From Metopolophium dirhodum (lineage: Eukaryota > Arthropoda > Insecta > Hemiptera > Aphididae): a stretch of DNA of 64,000 bases. The DNA is taken from positions 23,660,447 through 23,724,446 of the forward strand of contig NC_083564.1 of NCBI RefSeq assembly GCF_019925205.1. Reading direction: 5' to 3'. Shown piece by piece: positions 46,539 to 58,491 of the stretch. The notes under the pieces are model-generated. The model was given only the letters and a program-made list of their open reading frames with translations, did no database searches and was not told where the DNA came from. Positions within the stretch are counted from its first letter, which is position 1. Each line of letters opens with the position of its first letter. Position numbers and translations under genes: made by a program.

Positions 46539-49500
46539 TCACGCCGCGTATACGTTCACTTTTTGCCTGCCGTCAGCAGCGGCGGCGGCCGTCTCTTTTC
46601 TCTTTTTCTGGTATTCTTCTTTTTGCAGCTTTACCCAGGTGTCGCCCAGAGCTTTGGCGAAATGATCGTCGACCGCTGAAAATAAATTTTTTTGTTATTC
46701 ATTACTTTGGCCGTGTCAGACAATTTCGAACGTAAATATTATAATATATTATTATCGTCGATCGTGTATTAGCTTATATAGAGTTATTGGTCAAATTTAG
46801 ACGTTTCGCATAATATTATATATTTGTCCGATGATCCAGTAGTTACAGTATATTATCAGGATGTGTCCCCCGACTCTAAATATGAGTCTCTCTCTGACAG
46901 TGTCGCATCTGAAGCTCGACCAGCGGTATGTGTGTGTGTGTGTATGGTGAGGGGAGAGAGTTTACCAGTCGCGCATAAAATTACATTCACCCAACTGCGT
47001 GTTAGGGTCCAGTTAAACCATTTCCACAAAATAAAGTTTATTTAAACATTTTAAATACAATGAAAATAAATGAAAATCGTACATAATATAATATAGCAGT
47101 ATTTAATAATAGTAACGTCATTGTGTGTCACTCCATTGTCTACAGTATTGTGCCGGGTATAATGAACCAATTAGGCTGATAAATGGCTAAAGACAATGAA
47201 GACTTGATTTCGTCTTTATAAGTATCAGCGGTGTGTAATATTATAAGTTGCCATGTTGGTAATAATAATCAAGTTTCATAAAAGTCCCGATATTATTAAA
47301 GAATATTGGTTGCAAATCGGTTATCTACTTTAAACGCAAAATAGTATGTATATATTATTTTTTTTCGAAAAACAAAAAAAAAACCATTTAATCAGTCGCT
47401 CTGCAGTAACGGATTGCCCAATTGAATATGTGAGTATTAGGTTTTCGATTGTTTTTATCGGTGTACATAATCTGGTTTACGACGACGGATTTAGATTGGA
47501 CAAAAACATAATATTTTTCTTGCCCGTTTATAGTATTGAGAGTAAAATGTAAGCTCAATATTGGTGTATGTAGCTGGTCAGCGGGGCACCGTAAACAAAA
47601 ACGATTGTTCTACAATTATAATGTGTACCTGATAATCCCGCGTCGTCATCGTCGTCGTCGTCGTCATCACCGTCGGTCGATGGTGCGGCGGCGGCCGTGA
47701 CGGCGACCTGTTGCTGTTGTCGTTGCGCGGCGGCCGGCGCGAACACGTTCATGTAGTCTTTTCCCAACGACCGTCTGAAATGTTCGTCGATGCCTGTGTC
47801 GCTGATGCCGCCTGTCGCCGCGGCCCCCGACGACGAAAGCGCCCTGTGTCCGGTGGCCGGCGACGCCATGATCACCGAAGCCCGTTCTTTGGGCAGCGCC
47901 CTGGAACCAGCCGTCGTCGTCATGTCCAGCGGCTCTTGAGAGTTTCTGAAACTATACATGTAACATATTAACCGTCGTTGCGATCGGTGATATGGACGCG
48001 GCCTTGGAATCGGGGGCGGCTCCAGAGACGTGGTTGTGGGGAGGGAGGTCCTGATTTTCAGAAAATGTCAATGATTTTTTTTTTGTAATTTTGTTTTCAA
48101 CAGTATAAAATTGTTTAGAAATACAGCTAGGGGAGGGGGGCTGGAGTCTCCCCTGCTTGGAATGCGATGGATGCAACACTACAGGTCGTACCCAATGTCA
48201 GTAGCGCACGCTTGGGGCGGAGGATCCCAAACATCCCCCCTACCCGAAATGTATTTCTTCAAAACGCTCCTTGTTCCGTAGTACCTACTTGTATGTAATT
48301 TCAGGAAAATTATTTAATAGCCCTTTCCCCTCCTTCCTTCCTCCCCCCCATAAATCTAAGAAAATCCTATGTGTCCTATATAGTGCAGCGACGTCAGGTA
48401 TTTTATGCTTGTACCTACTATAGGTATACCGGATCCTCAGACCCTCGAAGTATAGCCGAGGAGGGAAACTCGATTTGGAGATCTTGGTATTATAGTTGGG
48501 CCATTCGTCGGCGACGTTCTGAATAAGAGTTGGGTGATGGACAATCCGCTAGCTTCGTCTGACGTCTGATGGTATTTTTCTTATAAAGCCGAAAATTGGA
48601 AGAAGCTCCCTATAGGGAGGGACTATATCGACTGTAAATCGGACCTAGTGGACGATATCACACAACGAAATCTCGACGTTGGTCTTAAACTCATAACTAA
48701 TGCTTTTGGGTAACGCAATGTCAGGAATTTTATTTTATCTTTTCACTCGTGTACCTCCACAATATACATTTTTGTGGCATTATATTATTTGCTCGGTTTA
48801 CACCTCGCATTGCATATCTGCTTTCACAGACAATATTTGAATAGCGTAAATGAGCAATGACAAAAAATAGAGAGCAAGTTTTCGTATAACAGGTATAATT
48901 AATTAGGTATAGCATTTATACGCTGCTCTGCAGGAATAAGAAATGTTAGCGATTTATTCAACTATACGCACAGAATTTGTTTCAAAGGAATGCGTATTTG
49001 AACATATTTTCGAGATAACTATGAATATTATTTAGCCTATGTTTTTCATAATTCAGATGAATATATTTCATTATTTTCTATAAAATATTTATAATTGTTT
49101 ACTTTACGAGTTATTGGAATTTTTTTTTGTCGACAAGAAATACTTGTATAATATGACAAAAAAAAAATTATTCTAAATATCCAAAACCGTTTTTAAATTA
49201 GTTATGTAGTTGATCATTAAATTCCTTTAGGTGCGGTTTTTTCATACGCGTATCTTATTCTATATATTATCACATGCCAATATGGCAATATAACCAACTA
49301 CCTTTGTCCGTCTTCCGTTTTTAATTTTTAACTGTTACATATATCAATGAATATAACGCCATTTTGTATGGTAAAAATTATTTGAATACTTGATCGGTTT
49401 GTATAGTAGTTTCGATTTTTTTTTATTTCTCTTTAAATATAAAACAAAGAATAATATAAATGATAGTGATGTATAGCATAAAATTTTAAACTTTTATAAA

Positions 49501-52500
49501 CCAGCTGCGTTATAATCAATCCCACATCTGTTGCAAACACAATATATGTATAGAAACAATATAAATATATATTATATAAAACCGCTTAGACAAGAAATCG
49601 AAGAACCGCAGTCATCCCTCTTCCCTCCCAACACCACCCTTGATCGGAGGACATTCGAACATCCTGCGGCGGCCGCCACCCCACGGTTGCGACCAGAGTA
49701 GTACAGGGGTAGTAGTAAAAGAGGGTTAGGCAGGTGTTTGTTGGGTTAGCTGCTGCGTCGTAGCGTCGTATAATATACTCACGGCGGCGGAGTTGGCGAT
49801 ACGGGTGACGTGCAGACGGCCCTGTGTCTTCTCTCCCTCTTCCATTTGCCGACGGTGCCGACGGTTCCCTCCATCGCCGAACATCTCAGCGACAGCGACC
49901 TCGAATGATCTGCGACAAAACGGAAAAATCTCATTTAGAAAAACAGTATGTCGATATTGTACAATAATAATATGCATAAGGGTACGACGCGCCACCGGAC
50001 AAAGTCCTGCGGTCGAGCTAGTGTCGCACGCGCGCATCGGAAGAATTTATGCGTTTTCGTTTAATCCAACCGGTTCTAATGACGGTATAAAAATAACGAA
50101 ACGCGTATACCGCGGTAATACGACGCTTGCAGGCGGCGGCGTGCCCACCGGTGCCGGCTGTACATATTATAATAAATATCTCAAACAAATATTACAATAA
50201 TAATACGGTTCATCTGCGGGATTCTCGCCGAATTCCTAACGTTCTTCACATTTCCCACGTCGCGATATGTTCACATAGTATTGTATATACATATATATAT
50301 ATATATGACTGTATTATAGTTTACGCATATTGGCACCGGAGCGACGCATATTATAATGCGATTTAATCGCACGACGTAAAATAAATTTAAATTTCCCGCT
50401 GCAATGCTATGCGGTTTCTTCGCTGCAGCGTACGCCGCGGCACAACGTTATTGTTATTATATTATCGTTACACGTCACGAGCGTATGTATCGCGCCTATA
50501 TACATATATATATTCATATAGACGCAAATAACGGGTGTCCGGACCGAGCCTCCCGTCCCTGGGGTTGCATGTCCCCCTCACCCCCCCCCCCCAAAAAAAA
50601 CCCGGAGATTCTACACCGCACATAATACAGGTATTATGAAAAAATAACGTTCATCAAAATCTCCGAGACCCCCCCTCCCCAAATCTCAAACGCTATTCGC
50701 GCCCATGTGGTAGGACGCTTCGGGGTGTTGTGTGTGTGGCCTGCGGAGGATTCGAAAATATTTGATTAGCGCGCGTGCGGTTTAATATAATATTACGTAT
50801 TACAATATACCGGCCGATCGTATAAAATCCTCGACAACGTAATATATTATTATCATCGTGCTGAGCGTACGCCTCGTGTATTTTTTGTTCTCCGCCGCGT
50901 GCGAGATTTAATAACAAACAACCACGTGAACACTGCCTCTATATAATATGCATAATGACGAGTGTTGTGTGTCCGGTGTACCTATATGATATGTGTGTTG
51001 TATCGCATAGAGGTACATCGCCGTTAAACACACACACACGTAGTCTTCGCTGCGTTATTATTGTGGTTGTCGTGTTATTATTTCCGTTTTGCCGTCCTGG
51101 CCGGCGACGCAGGAGAACGGAAGGACGACGGCGACCGTACACACGCACACTTGGCATACGAACAAAGTGCGCGCGTTTCCTGTTCGTGATTAACATTAAA
51201 TAATAATAATAATAATATATTACAATAATATTATTAGATATTATATTGTTGTTATTGTAATTATTATACTAACGCCATCATCGGACGCGGAGAGTCGGAC
51301 GGTCGCGCGCGGGATGACTGGATAGTGAATCCGTGCGTGAGAGGGACTCGTGTGTCGTTATTTTCTTCAAAGTTGTAACATTATGGTCCGACGGCACTCG
51401 CCCAGTATATTAATAATAATAATAATATGATAGCCTTATGGCGATTTATGTACACCGCAGTACGACAGAGACCGACAGCCGTCATCAAACCGATTATCGA
51501 AAATAAAAACAAATTTATCGATTTTTTTTTTTTACGTCAGTACATTATAATAATTTGCTATAAACAATAGATTTCTTTGAAATACGATGACCAATTCGTC
51601 GGCCGCGCAGGGCAATTATTATAATACAAACGACCATCGCAATAAATTACATAATTGATAACGTTTATTTAAAACACAGGATTATAATATGCACATAATG
51701 TATATATTGTAAGAAGATTATCCGTCGCATCAACTCGTCGGAATTGTATTATTAAAATATGTATATATTATTATACCTGCCTATATTATTATTAACGATA
51801 TCGGACGAAAACGCAAAAAAAATATTCGACCTCACGGCACTCGCCACTTAACAATAAATAATAATAACATTGCGGACGAGGAAAAAAAAATTTATAAATC
51901 GTATGCGAACAAATTTATTGTTTTATAGCTCCGCGCATCGAGCGCGCCTTTCGGTTTCTGCGTTAGGTCTAATTTATTTTATTTCACATTTTACCGTTTC
52001 AAACAATTAATAGCCGTAATCGTCGTTTATCGTTATATTCGTCCAATTGTATTTTTAACGTTTCTTTATGGGACTAAATTAAGAGCTATCGATGCGAGTT
52101 GTGTATCGTCACGCGAATGAAACTTCCTTCGACGGATATAAAATAGTATAATAATATAATATAATATACAAGAACAGTTAATATACTTGAATCGGATATT
52201 TGTATTTCGATATATATATGTTATTAAGTATGTATTAAAGTGCATGAAATGTATAATCACAGTTTCGAGCGAGAATAATGTAAGTACTAAAGTAGGTACC
52301 TATGTCTATAAGTTTTATTGTCAAGACATATACAATATCTAATTTTGTCATCTGCAATTTCCCAACTACCCGCGGTCCATAACAATATATGTAAAAGAAT
52401 CGAATCATTACATATTATGTCACTTCAATGAATGAATGCATATTCTATTGAACGTTGCATGTTCAATTAATTAATATTCAAACGTTATTGTATAATCTTA

Positions 52501-54004
52501 TTATCACGCAACATGAGGTGGCCGAACACTGTAACTCTGGCAGCACAACTGGTTAGGCAGGTACACACCCAATAGGGTGTGGGGAGAGAATTAGTTTTTG
52601 TTTACATATTATCATGTAGAATATCATTGTCCTTATCGATATGTTACCGGTTTAAGTAAACATTGTCTGGTGGTATCAGTGAATATACCAACATATTATT
52701 ATTATTATTATTTTAATCGAAATCTCCTCGGAAATGACGTTCATATTTTGAACACTATGTCACTGACATTTTACAGATATTGTAGTCTAGTAATAATAAT
52801 TACAAGCTGTACGAGTATATATAACACGGAATGAGTTTGCGCAGCGCTATACCCAAACACGGTCAAATACGCCTAATTGGATTAGTAAAGACTTAAACGT
52901 TAAAGCGTGTAATTACAACGAATTCAATTTGCATAAATTGAGTTGAAAGTGAACTTTGTGCACGATTATTGAAAATGTTTCCACGTGCACGTCTCGTTGT
53001 GTTTGCGATTCATTTGCAAATTTATTGTTTTCCAACAGTTAAAATAATAATATTATCGGTGAAAAACAAACACAATAAATAATAATATTCTATTATAATA
53101 ACGATGTATACGTCTTTTGAATGCGAATAAACCAATAAATAGAGGACAAACTGTATGTATTTGACGTATACACTACTCAATATCGTAATTAATTATCCTG
53201 CGTGTGCGGCGAATACACGATATTTGTCAATGAGTAAATTTCGACAGACAGAAATTTAATTTTCCGACAATGAAAAAATTACTATCGCAACCGGGTTAGT
53301 TGTTAGATATCAGCTAGGTACATATATTATAATACTCATTGTCCGCATGCTACAATATAACAAGACACTGTATTGAAAATAAATTGCGATTTCAACACCG
53401 AAAACACAAGCTGCAGACGAACGAAAAAGATCATATATGACGGCGGCGGTCTCGTCGAATAAATTAAAAATATCCAGTGTGCGCGGAACCCTATTAACGG
53501 AATATTGTCAGGCGATCGATTAATTTCGAAAATATTATAACATAATGGGTACAATAACGCGTGTAGTATAATATAATATTATATGGGACATAATAGTGTG
53601 TTGCGCAACGAAAATACATGGGCATATCACCCGTTACGACAATAACGCGAGTGCACCACGCGACATCGCAGTTATAATATACTACATAGGGGCACAACAG
53701 TTAAGTAAGAACTTGCACACCTCTGCAGTTTATGCGTCGAAGATTTTGATTTTTTAGCTCCCTCCGGTACCCATCCACTACGAGTTGTGCTATTGCACAA
53801 AATACAACGCATTATATTATATAGGAATAATTATAAAAGAGCCTCGGAAAATCGCGCTGTCCCGCTCGTCTCACCGTCAAAGTAGTCGGCGGCCCTCTCC
53901 ACCCACGGCTGCCACAGGTGTCTGGTCCGGTCCGCCTTGTTGTTCCGACCGTCCCGGTGCCGATTGTGTTGTTCGTATCTCGAGAACATGACGCACAGGC
54001 TCAT
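46539..54004 (-). CDS. Tgi: Tgi/VGLL4-like protein with two TDU motifs, Hippo-pathway corepressor, 236 aa
   Basis: Four minus-strand exons: 54004-53875, 49909-49783, 47945-47629 and 46675-46539. Phases 1, 2 and 1 agree, all borders are GT-AG, and the total is 711 nt. Two Tondu motifs are clear: residues 138-154 (GIDEHFRRSLGKDY) and 193-208 (VDDHFAKALGDTW), the latter nearly the same as I recall for vertebrate VGLL4. Other conserved-looking parts are MSLCVMFSRYEQH at the start, KWKRERRHRAV (65-75, basic), and SQEPLDM and ERASVIM. A Gln run (162-165) and nine Asp (179-187) separate the TDUs. In flies Tgi binds Scalloped/TEAD through the TDUs in the nucleus, represses growth genes by default and competes with Yorkie. 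The start ATG at 54004 is chosen for the conserved MSLCVMFSRY; the frame is open further upstream and CACAG precedes it, so another 5' exon is possible. Confidence 0.92.
46676..47628 (-). other. Intron 3 of the Tgi-like gene
   Basis: GTACAC to TTTTCAG on the minus strand. A moderately GC-rich patch at 46,820-46,990 with a (TG)n tract is not recognised as an exon. Confidence 0.6.
47640..47668 (-). repeat. GAC trinucleotide repeat encoding poly-Asp in the Tgi-like gene
   Basis: Plus-strand GTC/GTCATC repeats encode nine consecutive Asp residues (179-187) just before the second TDU. Such triplet runs vary in length easily. Confidence 0.8.
47946..49782 (-). other. Intron 2 of the Tgi-like gene (1.8 kb)
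   Basis: GTGAGT to TTTCAG. Contains GC-rich patches with C- and G-runs near 48,030-48,360 and 49,600-49,720 that look like transposon remnants, but no ends or duplications were identified. Confidence 0.55.
49910..53874 (-). other. Intron 1 of the Tgi-like gene (4.0 kb)
   Basis: GTGAGA to TCGCAG. CpG-rich patches (50,100-50,920 and 51,250-51,380) lie within it and may be regulatory or an alternative promoter. A perfect 7-bp stem (CACACCC/GGGTGTG, 52564-52581) also occurs. No exon could be supported. Confidence 0.5.
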
Positions 54005-54600
54005 AACCCGATCTAGCGCTATCGTACTGTGATATATTATATTATGGTAATATGTTATATTAAACGGACGATCGATGAATCGTGACGAGAAAAACCTCGA
54101 GAAAACCAACAATAAAAAAAAAGCCGAACCGACTGCGAGAAACAATAATAATAATAAGAAAAAGAAGAATAATGAATATTATGCGTGTGCAACGAATGAC
54201 AACTACAACAGTCTCTGTTTGCGTCGACAGTGCGTGTCAGAACCGTACGCCGCGCGAACGATGAATGGCGGCTGCGGCCCGTCGGCGGTGGCGTCGTCGT
54301 CGTCGTCGTCGTCGTCGCGCCGCCGCCGCCGCTTTTAAAGATTGTCCGCGCCGCCGCGGTTCATTCATGGTGCGGCTGCGGGAAACCGGTTGCGCGCCGC
54401 CGTGGCCAGGAAGCGTTCGCGCGGCGTCCGGTCGGGCGCGGCGGCCCCGCGCGCGCCAGCGCTAGTACACCGCGAACGCGTCCTCCGCCGTTTTCATTAA
54501 TGGGCACCCCGACCCGTGCTCCACAGGTGCGCGCACACACACGCACGATAAATAATGTAAAAAAGGGTTCACCGGAAACTACAACGCCTCCGGCCTAAAC
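54005..54600 (-). promoter_or_regulatory. CpG-rich block upstream of the Tgi-like gene, likely promoter and 5' UTR
   Basis: From about 54,230 to 54,560 the sequence is strikingly rich in CG (long runs of GCCGCC, CGTCGT and GCGCGCC), the most GC-rich block in the window. It lies just upstream of the first known coding exon of the minus-strand gene. It includes a (CGT)n tract at 54,294-54,317. Open frames here in several frames are low-complexity by-products of GC content. Confidence 0.55.
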
Positions 54601-57600
54601 GTACCCATTTATTATGTACATACATCATTCTTGTGCCATGTACATACGAGTTTATAAGACACACACACACGCTCGCGACCGTATAGAAATGTTATATTAT
54701 TATAATATTCTACCGTGTTATTATATATTATTATAAATCGTCTTCCTCCCCTCTCGGGCGGGAACGACAACAGCAACAGCAACAACAACAACAACAACAA
54801 CTACGACGGCGACGACAATAATAACGCTCTCGCGATCGCAATATTATTATTATTATTACTATAATAAAAGACACGAACGCTGCGGCTTGATAATAATATT
54901 ATAATATGTTTACTATATTATTGTTGTAATATATTATATCACGGGATAAAAAACAATTAAATCGTGTGTCGACGATGACCAGTTTCACTGCGCACACCGC
55001 TGGTGAGGAGCTCCGAGACGCGAGAGATGGACCGGCTATACCATCATGGACGAGACGAGTCCGACCGCGGTACCTGCGCCACCACAGGGGCCCCTCGGGC
55101 TACTGTCGTGCTGCACACACGCGATGTGTATACCATGTTATTATAAACACATACGATTATTAGTCGTACGGGTATAGGGTACGCGGCGGCGACGGTAGCA
55201 AAAGACGATTAAGATAAGGTGGTCCGCGTCGTCATCGTAAATCAGTGCGTGGGAACCGAATTCGGAAACGCACTGTGTGTGTGTGTGTGTGTAGCTGCCA
55301 TACAATGCGCCCAGCAGAGATTTTACGATCGAGGCGGCCGATATATCATAATAAAATATTATAAAATAATAATAATAATAATGATATATAGCTGGTAGGT
55401 ATATATGTGTATAGTATAATAATAACAATATTCGGCGCAGACGACGGACGTGCGATCGGAAAACGTATTATATAGTGTGTGAACGCTTCCGGGCGAACTA
55501 TATAATATCGTATTATATTATGTATACGCGCGCGTGTATAGTTGGAATACATTTCCATATATTTCCAACACGCGGTTTGACGAACGTTTAGTCGGATATA
55601 CCGACGGAATCTTAAACGGTTCTCTACATATAAGCGATGTACCTACTGCCTATATATATGAGCGCGTTGGACCTCTAACGTCGGATATTAATGATTTCGT
55701 CTGTGACGATGGAAGAATATTATAATATATTGTAATGACCTGGGTGGGTACTTACACCCTGTTGCGTACCCGATATTATGTTATAATTTATATTGAAATA
55801 TTCGAACGCCGATCACTCGGACCGGTGATCTGTACCGACACAGACGCAATAATAAAGATGGATACGTACAGGCATTTAGGTAGCATGCGACGCAGCAGTA
55901 GTGAGCAAACTAACGAGAAACTACTTTAGGTATGACATTAACGTAATATTATATTTATGTACTATTCTTATACTAGCTTTGTTCTATACGCGCGAATCCT
56001 CTATATGGAGAATATCTTTGTGCGCAGTGTAATACTATAATAGTATATGTCTACAGGCATGACAGTCGCACATGCATAATATGCTATATTGTTCTAAAAA
56101 CCTACGATTAGAGTTAATTTTTTCGTAAGCTCAAGGTATATCGATTAGCGTGTAATAGAAAATTAACGGTTTTTTAATTGGCCAACGTTTTTAATAAATC
56201 ACATAGATGTAATGAGATCCATTCATGAATTCCAAGTCTCAACAAAACAACAACAAAGTCGTTAGTCGAAGTTTATAACTATTGGTCAGTGGTCACTATA
56301 GACCTATTACCTCTATATATAGACAGGTAATAACTCCAAAGTATGGAACGCTCCGACCAATAAATATTATACAACGCGCATCAATAAATTGCGAGTGCCC
56401 ACAAGATAAAACACTATATACGTATTTTTTTTTTATAATATGTATTATAGTTCTACGGTTTACACGGCAGTACTCTTTATATCGATATAGAATTGTTGGG
56501 GTCAAGCCGCAAAATCGATACATGTTTCAATAATTAACGGCGAGCGAACTATAAAAATGTGAGTGTGTGTTATTGAAATATTGTATTATATTTGTTTGCA
56601 AACGGGGGAGGGGGGCACTTGCCCTCAGTGCTCCCCCCTGGATCTACCCTTGGATGTATAAGACTAGTTGGGTATTCATTTATTTACGAATTTACTAATT
56701 TCAACGTTTTGAAAATACGAGAGATTAAATTGATTGATATAAAATTATATATTGAAGAAATATTGATATGAGTAAATATCGAATCAATATGGAAGAATGC
56801 CCACGGGGATACAACTATTAGTCCCTAGCCTTAGTAATTATTGATTTAAGTCGCGTTCGTCTTACCTCCACCATATCGTTGAAGCCAAATATTTTTAACC
56901 GATTACTATTTTCGTGGTAATTGGTTGAAAACTTAAAATTGTAGAGGATTAAAATGTGACCATATAACATCCATTATACATACCTACAATTATATGTTAT
57001 TAAATATAATTATTTTTGTAATTTAAAAAAACAATAGTAATGTGCTTAATTATTTCTCGTAATGAAAATAAGTATAATTTAAATTTTAAGCTGTTTGTAT
57101 CGTTAATAGATAAATACGAAGAAAACGCTAAGAGACATGACTAATGAGTGAATCATTTAAAAAGAATATTATAAAGCCAACATAATACCAAACAATTCTG
57201 CTGAACTTAAAATTAGAGATGTCAAACATGCAATGCTTATCTGTTGTCCGCGAAAAAAAATATGTGCGCTATTCTTACATTATAATAATTTATTCTGTTG
57301 TCACAAATTTCAGTTATGTACATTCAAAGCATTCAATTCTTCAACAGTATTTATTTAAAATCCCAACGTTGTTTTTAACAAAATATTTTAAAAAAAATTT
57401 AAAATGTAACCCTATAGGTAAACCATGCGCTCTATAGTACATTTAACTAAAAATTATACCTGTATATTATTATATAAGTTACAAGTATATGGTAGTTTAA
57501 AAAAAAATATTATTACTGATAGACATTACATTAAAATTTAATATTAAATCAATCAAAAGTCAAAGCAATCACGTTGTGTACGACAAACGTGTATTTAACA

Positions 57601-57722
57601 AATTTGAATTTAACACAGCGTACTGTAGTGTAACTATACATAATTTGAGGAATTGACAGAATAAATTTAAAAACTTTGAAAATTAACGATTGAAGTGGTA
57701 TGGACACATTACATTACATGTA
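54601..57722. other. Intergenic stretch with microsatellites, no gene seen
   Basis: Contains a (CAA/CAG)n tract at 54,768-54,801, (TAATAA)n tracts and a (TG)n at about 55,274-55,291. Some CpG-rich patches (54,980-55,220, 55,540-55,720) may be 5' UTR of the Tgi-like gene. At 56,600-56,660 a G-run/C-run segment resembles a transposon end. Confidence 0.4.
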
Positions 57723-58491
57723 TACAGGATGATTTTTTTAAGCGTGCTCACCCCCATTTTTCCCTTTAATAGGACATTTATTCAAAATCTGATATTTTAA
57801 TATTTTAAGTACAACTATAAAAACCATATTTCCAAATTTCTATCATTTTTTTGTTCAATAATGTAGGAGTGTCCTGTGCCCTGTGGCGATACAAAGTTCA
57901 ATTTTTCAAATGAGAACCCCTCTCCTTTAATACAGCAAATTATTTAGCGGATGATTTTTTTCGAAATTCTGATGAGAAATGTCTGACTTATTAAAATGTT
58001 TATACTGAGGATTGTAATCATTAAAAATGGTTTTATAAAAATATAAACTAGATGTATTTCCATAGATGTATGTAGTATTTATTATACTTGGATCATTTTT
58101 ACAAAATATTTACCTGTATTGACAAATCAATAGCAATTACTAACTTTTTCAAATCGTCTATAACACCCCATTCTACTTGACCCATTACAAACGACATGAT
58201 TATATTACCCTTACTACACAAAGTTTATATTCCTCAAAAACTATAAATAGGTACTATCTCGAATTTTAATTTAGATAAATCAAAATTTGCAAAATAATAT
58301 CTGCTTAAAAATCAAAAATTAAAAAAAGGTGGAGGGGGGTGTTTTTATTTGAAAAACAGAAGTTTGTCCTTATAAGTAGTACGAAAAATCTCAAAGATTC
58401 GATTATAATATCTGGTCCAAATGTCAACATTTAAATGTCCAATTCATAGTTTCAGCGTAAAAATAGGACGAGCGTAAAAAATCACCCTGTA
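57723..58491. mobile_element. 769 bp terminal-inverted-repeat element
   Basis: The left end is TACAGGATGATTTTTT and the right end reads TACAGGGTGATTTTTT on the minus strand (15 of 16). Flanking 8-mers TACATGTA and CACATCTA match at 6 of 8, so an old 8-base duplication is possible but not sure. No transposase frame. Confidence 0.65.

Noticed and set aside
49726..50037. Minus-strand frame of 103 codons overlapping Tgi exon 2
   Set aside because: Phase rules require another frame in this exon (phase 1 in, phase 2 out), which reads KWKRERRHRAV.
54230..54600. Arg/Ala-rich frames in the CpG-rich block
   Set aside because: Several frames are open at once because of high GC content and triplet repeats; no domain or consistent splice sites.
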